Source: Limonium bicolor (Eukaryota > Streptophyta > Magnoliopsida > Caryophyllales > Plumbaginaceae). From it: 64,000 nt of DNA. The notes under the pieces were generated by a model that had not been told where the DNA came from, did not search any database, and was given only the letters and a program-made list of their open reading frames with translations. The stretch's first letter is position 1. The number at the start of each line of letters is the position of its first letter. Of the stretch, positions 1 through 10,777 are shown in pieces. A program made the position numbers and the translations under genes. The stretch is from positions 1 through 64,000 of the forward strand of contig JAIOTZ010000255.1 of the NCBI GenBank assembly GCA_023374045.1. The letters are read 5' to 3'.

Positions 1-384
1 TAAAATGCAATTTTTGAAAACTAAAGGGGTATTTATGTATAGGGCTGAAATGTTTATGTATGAAATTGTTTATAATGATATATTTATGTTTATGAACTTA
101 TAACATAAGTTTGAGTAAGTTAAAATAAAGTTTAAGCACTTAAATGACAAGTTTATGAAATTTTGGGATTAAAGAGTAAAATAAGGGAACTAGGGTGTAG
201 TTGTTGTATAAAATTATTCATAATGACATAATTATACTTATAAACTAATTTTACAAGTTTTGGGTAATTTAAAATAAAGTTTAAGTGACTAAGTAACAAG
301 TGTAGTAAATCGAATGTCAAAAAGGTAATTTTCTTAAAGTTTGGAGTATGGTTGGTAAAGGTCCAAAAGTCTTGTAATTTAGAG
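1..384. other. AT-rich host flank with a two-copy tandem repeat
   Basis: There is no convincing coding sequence. Two related segments (about 60-175 and 208-325) share a block around TTAAAATAAAGTTTAAG at about 118 and 267, a period close to 148 bp. Similar wording resumes after the solo LTR at 24,098 (AAGTTTTGGCTAAGTTAG), so this is probably the same host locus, perhaps an intron of the PMD-like gene at 24.26 kb. The repeat is visible; the intron reading is inference. Confidence 0.4.
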
Positions 385-389
385 ATAAT
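385..389. repeat. Target-site duplication (left) of solo LTR F
   Basis: ATAAT immediately precedes the LTR terminus TGTAACACCCC at 390 and recurs at 24,093-24,097 directly after the other terminus. The word is AT-rich, so chance agreement is possible, but both copies sit exactly at the expected boundaries. Confidence 0.6.
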
Positions 390-493
390 TGTAACACCCC
401 TAGTCCTAAACTTGTAATAACGTCACAAGTTGTAGCATAATAAATAACATTCGCAGCGGAAAATAAATCTATCTAATGTTGGTGTTACACGCC

Positions 494-515
494 GTTACTC
501 ACCCATGTGAGTAAC
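494..515 (-). other. Conserved U5 hairpin, F copy
   Basis: In the sense (minus) direction the stem is GTTACTCAC / GTGAGTAAC with loop ATGG, nine perfect pairs, about 100 nt from the LTR end. It is the counterpart of hairpins in families A, B, C and D; here two inner pairs differ from B but pairing is kept. Confidence 0.75.
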
Positions 516-2971
516 AAGGCAACCTTACTCCATCCATCAACTTCAACTCCTCACCGCTGTGATGAACAAGATACTGAGCATACTTAACTTACAAACCAAA
601 TCCAAACTGAGCAACTAAATGAAATGCAACAAACCCCGAATACAGTACATAATAAAGCTACAAGTGTTTATTGAAACGCATCAGCTACCCTGTGCCCCGC
701 ACTCCGACTTGTCTTCAATCAGTAACCTGAAATGTTTTGCCCATAGAAGGGCTCAGCAATCGAAATGCTGGTATGCTAAATGTAGTCCTAAGTCATCTAG
801 ATTCCTTAAGTCATTTTAGCCATCTTGATATTATATTCATTACATAATAATCCATTTTACAACAATAGTAATAACTGTAATGTTAATTAAACACACAATA
901 GTTCACCTACAATATCATCACAATAAAAACAGATAGTCACATCAATAAACCATAGCAATAACCAAACAAAATACACGTATTAATTAACTGCACTTGTTAG
1001 TAGGTCACATGACCATTATCCTTTTAAAACAACCACTTAAACTTTTCCAATTAAATACCACCTCAGGCGTCATGTTAAGGCAACCCTTAATAACTTATTA
1101 ATGGACAGTAGTCCCCTGGGTTCCAATGGAACCGTTACCAGCTGACCTTATGGCCCTGGATAATTATTTTGACCGATCCGGTCGAACCTGTGCACCAACG
1201 GTAGTGCCCTCCGCCATCGTCGAATGTGGACAATGGATTCCCTTGAGTGACTCCCCATAGAAGTCCCTCGTAGTGATCACGATGCGCAACCAGAAAGTCG
1301 AAACAGTCTGGATTCCTCTCTTTATAAGTTAGCCCTTTAGTTAGTGATACAATATCCAATCCTTGAGTTAAGACTATAACAGTTGACCATCAGTTAGGTT
1401 CTCATAATACCTAAAGGTCAGTTAGTCTTGTTCCAGTTTAAATGTATAAACTTCCAGTCATAAGATGTTCGCGTAAAATAAAACGCAACAGTGTCGAGCA
1501 ATACAGTAACACAAGTTAATATACATAAATCACAGATATCGCTCTTAGCAATTAAACACACAACGTCTGGACCTCAAGAAAATCCTTAGGACATTTAGAC
1601 CACACAATTAACATACTGTGCACCGTAGTAATCGCTAGCGTGAAGATTCACGCTCGTCTGGTACGCCTCATAGCTCGTCCTCTAGCATACGTCCTCTATG
1701 TACTCAACTCTGGAATACGAGACTACATATTAGCTCTCTATAATGCGAACTAATTCGGTATCCCGACTAGTCACTAATCCCCCCTAGTAATTACCCCGTG
1801 ATTATTCAGTGCCTATTATACGGGTTTTAAACGATTTAGGACTAGTTAAATCATCCCTTAACTATATTGTGATTAACATGTAGTATCTATTTACTACTTA
1901 GGATCTAACCCAAATAACCTATCTCATTCATTCATAGGTTTGTTATTTGTATATAATACACACTCCCATATAGTTTGTTACTATATGTTAATTATATCCT
2001 TGACTTATAAATCTCTAGTTCTCCTTTCAAGTATGAGTTGGTCAACTTGATCTCTTTGGTCAATTAAGTTGACTTGGCCAAGTATGTTGACTTGGTTAGT
2101 TTATCCAAGTACATAAATTTATATAATGCTATAACCCTTGTAATATATAATTCACTCATCATCTAATATGTTATACTTTAACATAAGGGTTCATAGCCAG
2201 TGTGTCATAATTTATCTTCCCACCTTATAACCTCTCTTATTTAATATTATAAGGTTCCCAACCATATCATATAATCCATTCACTTCATATATTCTTATAT
2301 GTATAAGAATTATAAAAGTCATTTATTAATTGATATATCTTATCATTTATGTAAGGTGATTAACCTTACTTGATTGTGTTATCTTACACAAAATCATACT
2401 AAGATTATAATTCTAATGTTATGTGACATTATCTAGTATATTATTAGACCTCTAACGTCTAATTAATATCCCACCTTATTTTATAACTTTATTATTCCAC
2501 CACGTGTACTAGTTTCATTAATAACATTAATACTTTATAATTGTTATAACATTACAACCATAGCCTAAAATTCAATCCTAAACTTCATATTGTACTTACA
2601 ATACATAGGTTTTATTAATCACTAATATCCTCAATGGTGTTACATTATTTAGCCAAATAATTTCCAACCTTAGAGGTCGAATTCAATTATACTATATCTT
2701 ATAAGTTGATTCCTCTCTAATCTAGTATAATCTAATCCTCCTTGTCTTTAGTTTACTAATATGTATATATATATAAATATATTTAATTTCCCTTACTCTA
2801 TTAACCAAAATCGCAATCCTTTGATTATATATTCCTATACATATAAATATACTCATTTCGAATTAAAAGTCATACTAAGTGACTTTCATCCGCTTAACCT
2901 ATGTGTATATATAATGGCGTACTTGTGCCTATAATTGTTATTATTATCAATAACATTATATCAATTCCCCA

Positions 2972-2976
2972 TTAAC
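2972..2976. repeat. Target-site duplication (left) of the copia element
   Basis: TTAAC precedes the LTR terminus at 2,977 and is repeated at 8,110-8,114 directly after the other LTR. Confidence 0.9.
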
Positions 2977-3130
2977 TGTAGAAATTCAGTCAAGAGCTGT
3001 GCACTGTATACAGTCTTGACTATCGAGAAGAGGAACGAATCGAGCAAGAAGGTAGAATACTTTCTTTATTATTATTTTCTAGTAACATACGACTTATGTT
3101 ACTGTATGTGTTGTATTACAGAGATGGACT

Positions 3131-3185
<55 letters not shown>

Positions 3186-3268
3186 GTAGTACTAACGGTA
3201 ATATAGTAAACATACAGACCCGACACCGCGCTATATATAAAAGGATATACATAAGTAATATTCCAACA
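2977..3268 (-). repeat. Copia 3' LTR
   Basis: This is 292 bp long, starts TGTAGAAATT and ends ATTCCAACA on the plus strand. It matches 7,846-8,109 essentially base for base outside the microsatellite at 3,133-3,185. Confidence 0.95.
3133..3185. repeat. (CT)n(TA)n microsatellite in the copia 3' LTR
   Basis: About 15 CT units are followed by about 11 TA units. The other LTR has only a few CT units and fewer TA units at the same place, so the tract changed length after insertion, or is mis-sequenced. Confidence 0.95.
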
Positions 3269-3283
3269 GCCCCCTCAAGACCA
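3269..3283 (-). promoter_or_regulatory. Copia polypurine tract
   Basis: On the minus strand CTTGAGGGGGC directly abuts the LTR start TGTTGGAATA. A purine run at this place primes plus-strand DNA synthesis in LTR retroelements. Confidence 0.8.
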
Positions 3284-3429
3284 AGGATGGGAGATGTATA
3301 ACAGACTTGGTGTTGAACAGATCAGTGTAGGAAATGCGTGGAGAACAGCCCTTTTTATGTTGCGGAAGTATTTGTCTTCAGAAGAAAATCCTTGTATCCT
3401 TTGGCAGTAGCTTGCTTAGTTAGAACATT

Positions 3430-3835
3430 GCTATTTGTTGAGTCCCTGGTATGTGCTGCAAGAGAGATAAGACCTTCCTGGATTTTCTCTCTCACTAGGT
3501 GACAATCAAGGTCTATATGTTTAGTCCTCTCATGGAAGACTGGGTTTCTAGCAATGAAAGTTGCTGCCTTGTTGTCACAATTAACTTGAATGGGTGTTAT
3601 CTCTTAACCCCTAGTTCTTGAGCGAGCCTGGAAAGCCATGTCAATTCTGTGGTGACTCGTCTGATGCTTCTGTACTCTGCTTCTGCTGTACTCAAGGACA
3701 CGGTTTGTTGTTTCTTCGATTTCCAGCTGTTGGTGTTCCTCCTAGGAGTATGATGTACCCACTAACAGACCTTCTTGTTAGTGTGCAACTAGCCCAATCT
3801 GCATCGCAGTAGGCTGTCAGCTTCAGATCTGGATT
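3430..3835 (-). pseudogene. Copia RNase H domain, frameshifted
   Basis: Reading the minus strand in switching frames gives YCDADWASCTLTRRSVSGY, the start of a copia RNase H with its catalytic Asp. Further on come TAEAEYRSI and a segment resembling [23 protein letters not shown], including the conserved DNKAA and HERTKHI-type motifs. The frame is lost after about residue 30 and regained, so at least two indels are needed to explain it. It follows RT and ends about 160 bp before the polypurine tract, the normal place for this domain. It would degrade the RNA strand of the RNA-DNA hybrid. As read it is not translatable. Confidence 0.75.
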
Positions 3836-3870
3836 TGTGTTGAAGAAGATGCCTTGTTTGGAGTTCCCTT

Positions 3871-5060
3871 TTATATACTTGAGAAGATGTTAGCTGCATT
3901 GTAATGTTCCTCTCTTGGATCCTTCATGAATTGGCTGAGATACTGAACAGAGTATGCCAGGTCAGCTCTGGTGTTCACCAGAAAATTGATTCTTCCAATT
4001 AGTCTTCTGTAGGTGGTTGCATCCTTAAGAGGTTTCCCTTGCATATTTTCGAGTTTGGCTCCTGTGGGTAAGGGGACAGAAGCAACAGAACTGTTAGTAG
4101 GAAGATAATCATTTAAAAACTCTTGGGCATACTTACCTTGGTGAAGGACCACTCCTTCTTGTTTTATAGGAACTCCATTCCTAGGAAGTAGTTCAGCCTT
4201 CCTAGGCTTTTATTTTGAATTCTGCATCCAAGGACTGTTTACCTTTTGGATTCTGAGATGTCCATTCCCTTGTGCTCTATCAATACCCAATGCCTAAGAA
4301 TGTCGCATTGGCCATTGAACTTAACAACAAGTGAGTAATCATTTTTTGATTGTACAAAACCATGGGTGTAAAGAAAATTGCTTAATTTATCATACCATTC
4401 TCTACTTCCTGTTTCAGTCCATAAATGGATTTATGCAGCCTGCAAGCTTTATTTCTGTAAAGATCTTTCATGCCATCTGGTACTTCCATATACACTTCTT
4501 CATGGAGATCTCCATGAAGGAATGCATTGTTGATGTCAAGCAGATGAATGAACCAGTTTTGTTTTACAGCAACAGCAACAAGCATTCTAATAGTTGTGAT
4601 CTTCACTACTGGAGAAAATGTCTCCCAATAATCTTCCCCATATTTTGATTGTACCCTTTGGCTACTAACCTAGCCTTGTACCTTTCAAGAGTCCCATCAG
4701 CTTTCAGTTTAACCTTAAACACCCATTTACACCCTATTATGTGTTTGCCTTTAGGAATATCAGTGATGCTCCAGGTTTTATTATCCTGAAGAGCCTTTAA
4801 TTCAGCTTCCATAGCTTTTCTCCATTCAGGTTTTTGAATAGCTATCTTGTAAGTTTTTGGTTCACTGAAATTCTGTGAGTTAAGGCTAAAGAATAGGACT
4901 GTTGGTTAAGGGAGTGAACAAGCAGGCCTTGATAGGTTTTTATATCAGTCAGGAACTCAGGTAATAGGTTGTTGGTGGTTTCTGTATTTCTCAATCTCTC
5001 ATGGAGGATTTCAGTAAAGATGTCATCTTCAGGTATATGAACTTTCCCAAGGAAGTTCAC
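3871..5060 (-). pseudogene. Copia reverse transcriptase, broken and lacking YVDD
   Basis: Family motifs appear in order on the minus strand: [13 protein letters not shown] (4,812 onward), [28 protein letters not shown], then [19 protein letters not shown] and [10 protein letters not shown] (to 4,382), then RLIGRINFLVNTRADLAYSV (4,152-3,871). These pieces lie in different frames, with breaks near 4,840, 4,620, 4,380 and 4,160. Between 4,340 and 4,230, where the catalytic YVDD box should be, the translation in every frame lacks it, although flanking blocks such as LGRLNYFLGMEF survive. A small replacement or deletion there is likely. The enzyme would copy element RNA into cDNA; this copy cannot. 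The N-terminal part (5,060-4,842) is the integrase-RT linker. Confidence 0.85.
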
Positions 5061-5437
5061 TCAGGTGACTGGGTAGGTGTCTCTCTCTGGTAGACCTCCT
5101 AAGGGTACTGGAGTCACTAATCTGCTCCTCATGGTTCTGTTCTGTGGTTTCGGTATTGTCTAGATCTGGTATAACTGTGGTTTCGGTATTACCAAGATCT
5201 GGTGTGTTTTCAGTATTGCCTAGGTCTGGTCTGTCTGGTATGCTCTCAGATTCAATATGTTGACTGACACAATCGTCTTCTAGACTTTGTTGTGAGGTGA
5301 CTGCTGTGTGATGATGTTTTCTGTGTTGCTAGTTCTGGTTTGGAAAGGGAATTTACTCTCACAGAAAGTTAAATCCCTACTGATGGTAACCTTGGAAGTC
5401 TCTAGGTCAAGGACTTTGTGCCCCTTTTTGTTCTCAG

Positions 5438-6574
5438 CTATCCCCAAGTAACACAAGCAGATCCTCTGGGGTCAAATTTTCCTTTACTCTTTCCCAAAAT
5501 GGTTCTGTAACAGAGACAACCAAAGGTCTTTAGGGAAGTATAATCAGGTTTTTCTTTGTAGAGTCTCTCATATGGTGTTTCCCCATCTATGGCTTTGGAA
5601 GGCAGTCTATTAATGAGGTGTGTGGCATACTTTATACACTCACCCCAATAGTCTAGGGTAATGTTGGCTTGGAAATAGAGGGCTCTGGCAGTTTCTAGAA
5701 GATATCTATGTTTTCTCTCCACAACTCCGTTTTGTTGTGGAGAGTGGGCACAGGTGGTTTCATGAATAATGCCATTGTCCCTAAAGTATTTTATTCCCTC
5801 ACTGCTACTCCCTAACTCAAAAGCATTGTCACTTCTGATTCTCTTGACTTTGACATTAAACTGTCTCCCTATTAGCTTGATAAAACATGTGAGAATGTAA
5901 AAAGCATCAGATTTGTTTCTTAGTAAATGCACCCAAGTACTCCTGCTGTAATCATCCACTAATGTCAAAAAATACCGATTTTGATCATAAGTGGGCACCT
6001 TGAAAGGTCCCCAAACATCCACGTGGATGAGATCAAAACATTTCTTGGTTTTAGAAATAGAATCAGCGAATGGTTTTCTAACAGCTCTAGCACGTTGACA
6101 GACATCACAATCATTTTCAACCTTTTCATGTTTTATTAAGCCCAAAGAATACAGTTTCTTATACGGGACATGCCCCAGTCTAATGTGCCACAAAACAGCA
6201 TTGTTTTTGTCATGAACAGAACTAGAAGCAACAACGGTTCTTTCACCATTAACAATATTTACAGCTATATTGTCTAAACTATCATTGTGTAACATGTACA
6301 GTCCGTTCACAGTAGTTCCAATCACCACATTGTTCTTACCATCAGGGTCCTGCAGAGAACAAGAAGATGCATCGAAGGTGATAGGATGTCCAATCTGTTT
6401 AACAAGTTTCTTCACTGACATCAAATTGAAGTTGAAGCATTTTACAAATAAAACATCTTCAAGAAGGAACCTATTTCCTATCTTGACATTACCGCATTTT
6501 TGAACAGTTTGAACATGTCCATCAGGCATGATCACCCTTCGATTATCTTTGAGATTTTGCATTCTGATGAACAT
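5438..6574 (-). pseudogene. Copia integrase (GAG-pre-integrase plus rve core)
   Basis: A 378-codon frame. Residues about 1-60 continue the protease (QNLKDNRRVIMPDGHV). Residues about 90-170 are the GAG-pre-integrase zinc region (LWHIRLGHVPYKKLYSLGL ... CDVCQRAR). The core follows with FDLIHVDVWGP (first Asp), RSDNAFE (second Asp) and HSPQQNGVVERKHR (Glu), so the DDE triad is intact. It ends with KTFGCLCY, and the frame is lost near 5,455 within GTGTTACTTGGGG. The upstream end overlaps the gag-protease frame by 43 bp and needs a one-base shift at an A6 run near 6,577. The enzyme would insert the cDNA into the genome. It is a segment of a polyprotein, so the first Met is not a true start. Confidence 0.9.
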
Positions 6575-7751
6575 TTTTTCATTACCACACTGTGCTCAGA
6601 GGCTCCCGAGTCAATTATCCAGGATTCACTACTACTAATTTCATTTTCACTAGTTAAACACACAGAACAGAAGGAATCAGAAGAGTTTGCACGATTGTTT
6701 TTACCTGCAAAGCTGCAGAAAGCTTCTGTCGAGTGTTCACTTGTGTGTTCTCGTTGCAGCAAAGCCTTGAGTTGACTCACCTCTTCACCAGAAAGCATGG
6801 AATTGTTGTCTCCTGACTGTACAGTAGCAGTTCCGGCCACCAGATTTGCCTTCTTCTTCCACCAGTCCGGATATCCCACAATTTCAAAGCAGTTCTCTCT
6901 GATGTGCCCACGTTTTTGGCATTTGGTGCAGTGAAGATCTTGTTTATTCACACCATACGATGGTTTCTTGTATCCTTGTGTCTGACTAGGTTTCTTCATC
7001 TGCTCTCTTCTTGCACTTAGGACCAGGGAATCTTGCTCGCCATTACCAGTCTTCTCAGAAATTTGCTTGCGCTTCTCCTCTTGACATACCATAGAGAAAG
7101 CTTCCTGAATGCTAGGCAGAGGATCCTTTAGGAGTATGTTAGCGGTGACATTAGAGTATTTCTCGTCCAGTGCCATAAGGAATTGCATGAGTTTTTCTGA
7201 CGCGTGCTTGGTTTGGTATGCCTTCTTGGCGTCGCACGAACAGGTGGGTTTGCTTTCGAGGGCGTCTAATTGATCCCACAGCCGTCGCATTCTTGTGTAG
7301 AAATCTGAGACGCTCTCAGCCCCTTGTTCCATTCTGTTCAATTCCTTCTTGAGCGCATATATCTGGGTTGCGTTTGCTTGTTCGTATGTCGAACAAAGAG
7401 ACTTCCACGCATCTTCTGCTTTGGTAAAATAGATGATAGATTCGCCAATCTCTTTGCTCAAGCATTGACTTAGCCATGAGACTATCATATTGTTACATCT
7501 TTCCCAATTTCGATACTTCGCGTCGTTGCGGTCTGGTTCCGTTAGGGTTCCATCCAAGAAAGCGAACTTGTTCTTCGCTTTGAGAGAGACCGTCATTTTT
7601 TGTTTCCAGCCCCCGAAGCTTTCCCCTGGTCGATTGCTGAAAGTGTATCCCAAAATCAGACCTGGATGGTCATTAGAACTCAAGAAAAAAGGGTCGTCAC
7701 TATCTGCGGCCTTCGCTTCTGATTTTAATGTCTTCTTTTCTTATTCGTCAT
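6532..7751 (-). pseudogene. Copia gag with zinc knuckle and protease start
   Basis: The main frame (7,683-6,532, 383 codons) has the plant copia gag opening SSNDHPGLILGYTFS, a UBN2-type capsid region with WDQLDAL, a CCHC knuckle (CTKCQKRGHIRENC, about residues 255-268) followed by GYPDWWKKK, and the protease motif WIIDSGASEH near residue 355. A better start is the ATG at 7,751: one base missing in an A-run near 7,738 would join a leader ending DDPFFLSSNDHP, a familiar copia N-terminus. The frame ends early because of an A6 homopolymer shift near 6,577. Gag would form the particle and bind RNA; the Asp protease would cleave the polyprotein. Confidence 0.9.
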
Positions 7752-7833
7752 TGGTGGTTAGAAATTGAGAAGAGTATGAAGCGATTGGCGAAGCGAGGGT
7801 AGGAGAAAGAAGATGGAAGCGGGTCGAATTACA

Positions 7834-7845
7834 GCTCTGATACCA
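7834..7845 (-). promoter_or_regulatory. Copia primer binding site (initiator tRNA-Met type)
   Basis: The minus strand reads TGGTATCAGAGC, directly next to the 5' LTR with no spacer. This is the usual plant copia PBS complementary to the 3' end of initiator tRNA-Met. Confidence 0.95.
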
Positions 7846-8109
7846 TGTAGAAATTCAGTCAAGAGCTGTGCACTGTATACAGTCTTGACTATCGAGAAGA
7901 GGAACGAATCGAGCAAGAAGGTAGAATACTTTCTTTATTATTATTTTCTAGTAACATACGACTTATGTTACTGTATGTGTTGTATTACAGAGATGGACTG
8001 TTCTCTCTATATATATATATATATATGTAGTACTAACGGTAATATAGTAAACATACAGACCCGACACCGCGCTATTATAAAAGGATATACATAAGTATAT
8101 ATTCCAACA
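7846..8109 (-). repeat. Copia 5' LTR
   Basis: This is 264 bp with TG...CA termini, near-identical to 2,977-3,268 apart from a shorter CT/TA tract and small indels near 8,073 and 8,097. It contains the promoter for the element, on the minus strand. Confidence 0.95.
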
Positions 8110-9157
8110 TTAACTCCAACTTAATAATCTAACCGCCATTATAAAATTTCGAACCATTACATCAATTGTTCCAACCCTCCAGTTTTATATATATACTTAT
8201 GTGTTTATCATAAGTTTCAAGGTCATACTTATATTACATTAATACTCTTGACTTAATATATAACCCTTACTATGTATATATAAGTATATTCCCATAAATT
8301 TAATGTTACAAGAATATATAGATTCATATCTCCTAGTCTTTAATTCATCGTTATATATATATGTATATATAAATTCCCATATAGATATAGAAATTTTCAT
8401 ATATCTGATGTCAACCTTAATACTTACTAATCAATATCGATTTAATAAAGTGATTCCTTAATTATTTTCATCCCTCACTTAATCAACTTACCAAATAAAA
8501 TTATTGCAACCTACTAATTTATTACTTGTAGATTACAATTCTATTACTTATCATATCTTCCTTTCTTATTTCAAATTATATGTATGGTCTCCGCCCTAAA
8601 ATTACAAATCTTTCAAACTACTTAATAATTAATTCATTTTTTTCTAAACAAATAATTATTCCTCTTCTCACCCACCCAGCCCATCCTAGCAGCAACAATC
8701 TTTAACGTATATTCCCAACCATTGTACCTAATATAACTCTCCACCCTAAGTTTCACTTATTAATTATACAGTTCTTAGTTAATTTAAGTTCAGTCTCCCA
8801 TCTTGTAAACTCATAAGCCGTTTGATTGCCGAGCATGTCTAAGTTCTAATTAGGCCCGTACCACCAACCCTTAACTAAATACACTCATTTATGTTTTATT
8901 CACGATAGACACTAAGCACAATTGAAAAATTATCTCAACTTGAAATTTGCCTTTACAAATCCATTAATACCTCCGATGTGTATACTGAACATACATACTC
9001 ACGGTGAATTTGTAGTGAGCTAATATATTACTCACATGTATACTAGTTATCTAACTCATACATTACAATTCATTTACATGTAATATATGCGATTTGGAAC
9101 TTGGAGATAATTTAAATCACTTTCCTTCACTAATCCCAGTTTACCCCAATAAATCAC
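8110..9157 (-). mobile_element. Solo LTR of family F, segment 2 of 3
   Basis: This starts with the TTAAC duplication of the copia element and ends with ATCAC (9,153-9,157), the duplication of the Athila element. It is AT-rich with no coding sequence. It is assigned to F only because it lies between F termini and both inserts have clean duplications. Confidence 0.6.
9153..9157. repeat. Target-site duplication (left) of the Athila element
   Basis: ATCAC lies here and again at 22,141-22,145, flanking LTR termini TGCAAACAG and ACTCATCA. Confidence 0.9.
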
Positions 9158-10760
9158 TGCAAACAGAGAAACTGATCTACTAAAACTAAACAAATTAATC
9201 TAGAAAATAATAAATCAATACGTCTATCGGGTTCCAAAAATCCCGGTCATTACAAGTATAGAAAGTTAAGCAACCAAGTATCGAACCGTGGGACTTGAAT
9301 AAATAAGCCTAAGTCCTATCCTAAATCCTAAGAAACTGGAAATTCGGGGGTTGTGAATTGTTTTTGAGACTGAATCGAATAAATGCAAATCAGAGTTGAA
9401 ATAAGCAATCGGTAAAAATGAATGATGAGTTTGATAATATGAGTGGAACTCCGGGTTCGGGTTGTTCTTTTCTGGTTGAATCTAGTAACTCCTACAATTT
9501 AATTATGAGAAACGGAAAGGCCAATTCTTTCTATCCCTTCAATGCTAAATCCTAGTTCATTGAAGAGCTCACCTATAGAACGTGTCAACTCTAATCTAGC
9601 AGTTGGCAAACACATATAGGGGAATAAGCACAAGAATTGTTAGCGTTTGTAGGAAAGATTACCTATCCGACTAATCCTTCCCCAAATTCCCAGGTTTCGA
9701 ACTCCCTTAATCACCTTGTCTGATCTTAATAGGTTTCGCAGAACAACTCTATAACTCGCGAAATTAATAGAAAAGAAAATTGATAATCATTAACCTGAAA
9801 ACAATCCATTACAACAGCCTCATAATCAATTGCAGAATCTTTACACATTGAATCCATCTTGAACAAACCCTACCCCAGAGTTAAATCCCTACTAGCCAGA
9901 CATTGCAAAGAAACAGATAAATACAATCAACAAAGAAATCATCTAAAGGAAGAAAAACCCTTCTATTGAACGACTATCCAGAATCGATGGATACAGGTGT
10001 AAGGTTGAAGATGATGGCCTCACTCCCTCCTGAAAATGCTCCTCTAGAACGATGGTGATAAGCTTGATGAATGTGAATGAAGGTGAACTGATGCAATTGG
10101 CGTGGATGAATGGAGAGAACCTCGTTTATCAGCGTGAGAGTGTGTGTTGTAATGATCGATGATGAATGAATTCCTTTCTCCTCTGATTAGGTCAGTTAAA
10201 TAGACTTTTCCTCTCTCTTTTTCCCTTCAAAACGCCGAGTTTATGCTGAATTTTTCGTCCCGTCCGAACATTGGTCCGACCTTCAATGTTCGGACACAAT
10301 GCTTTGAGCGCTCCAATCCCAGAAGTCTCGACTTGTGTCCGAACTTGGATGTTCGGACACAAGTTTGGACATGCTTCGTGCATCAGACCTCCGGCTTTTC
10401 TTAACCATGTCCGAACTTCGATGTTCGGACTGAAGTTCGGACATTCCATCAGGCGCAGCACACGAACTCTCGACTTGCGTCCGAACTTGGAAGTTCGGAC
10501 ACAAGCTCGGACATTCCTTCAAAATCCTCTAAATTCATCGTTCGGACTCCAATTCGACCCCCGTTTGTTGCATTATCTCCCTTGTGAGTTAATCTACTGT
10601 TTCCTTGGCTTTTCTCTGCATTTAATCATAGAAAAAGGTATCAAGCCTTACCAAACAACAAACCAAAGGAAAACGGAAGATAAGTGTGGAATATTATCGA
10701 TGTACGTATAAAAATTAGGCATTAAAGATCACTAAAACCATTCATATTTCCCACTCATCA
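9158..10760 (-). repeat. Athila 3' LTR
   Basis: This is 1,603 bp, starting TGCAAACAG and ending CCACTCATCA on the plus strand. It aligns along its whole length with 20,545-22,140. It carries a four-unit hairpin array at 10,262-10,515. Confidence 0.95.
10262..10515. repeat. GTCCGAAC hairpin array in the Athila 3' LTR
   Basis: Four units begin at about 10,274, 10,337, 10,409 and 10,479 (steps 63, 72, 70 bp). The typical unit is GTCCGAACTT, a 2-base gap, ATGTTCGGAC, 2-3 bases, AAGTTCGGAC, so one 10-base word is followed by two inverted copies. The first unit is degenerate. The surrounding LTR is AT-rich, so the array stands out. It lies 250-500 bp from the U3 end of the LTR. Confidence 0.9.
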
Positions 10761-10777
10761 AACCTCCTCACACTTAA
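10761..10777 (-). promoter_or_regulatory. Athila polypurine tract
   Basis: The minus strand reads AAGTGTGAGGAGGTT directly before the LTR start TGATGAGTGG. It would be the plus-strand primer site. Confidence 0.85.

Larger units (their letters stand above)
390..2976 (-). mobile_element. Solo LTR of family F, segment 1 of 3 (U5 end)
   Basis: This begins with TGTAACACCCC, the terminus shared by the giant-LTR families further right, followed by GCAGCGG and a hairpin at 494-515. No primer binding site lies outside it, as expected for an outer boundary. The element is on the minus strand, so this is the 3' end of the LTR. Short GC-rich hairpins recur, for example GGTTCC/GGAACC near 1,120 and GACCG/CGGTC near 1,170. 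No gene is visible from 540 to 2,976; the sequence becomes very AT-rich after 1,900. The segment is cut at 2,976 by a copia element. Joined to 8,115-9,157 and 22,146-24,092 it makes an LTR of about 5.6 kb with no internal region, hence a solo LTR. Confidence 0.65.
2977..8109 (-). mobile_element. Ty1/copia LTR retrotransposon, complete but frameshifted
   Basis: A 5.13 kb element with two LTRs (2,977-3,268 and 7,846-8,109), TG...CA termini and a 5-bp duplication TTAAC. Read on the minus strand the order is 5' LTR, primer binding site, gag with zinc knuckle, protease, integrase, reverse transcriptase, RNase H, polypurine tract, 3' LTR. Integrase before RT is the diagnostic copia order. The LTRs show no clear base substitutions; they differ by the length of a CT/TA microsatellite and two or three small indels, so insertion is recent. 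The coding region nevertheless carries at least five frame breaks and lacks the YVDD box of RT, so this copy is not autonomous as read. It is nested in solo LTR F. Confidence 0.95.

Noticed and set aside
7834..7845. tRNA-like sequences at primer binding sites
   Set aside because: Only 12-19 bases complementary to tRNA 3' ends; no cloverleaf. They are primer sites, not tRNA genes.
10262..10515. Repeat-spacer pattern resembling a CRISPR array
   Set aside because: Plant retrotransposon LTR context, internally palindromic units, partly conserved spacers and no cas genes.
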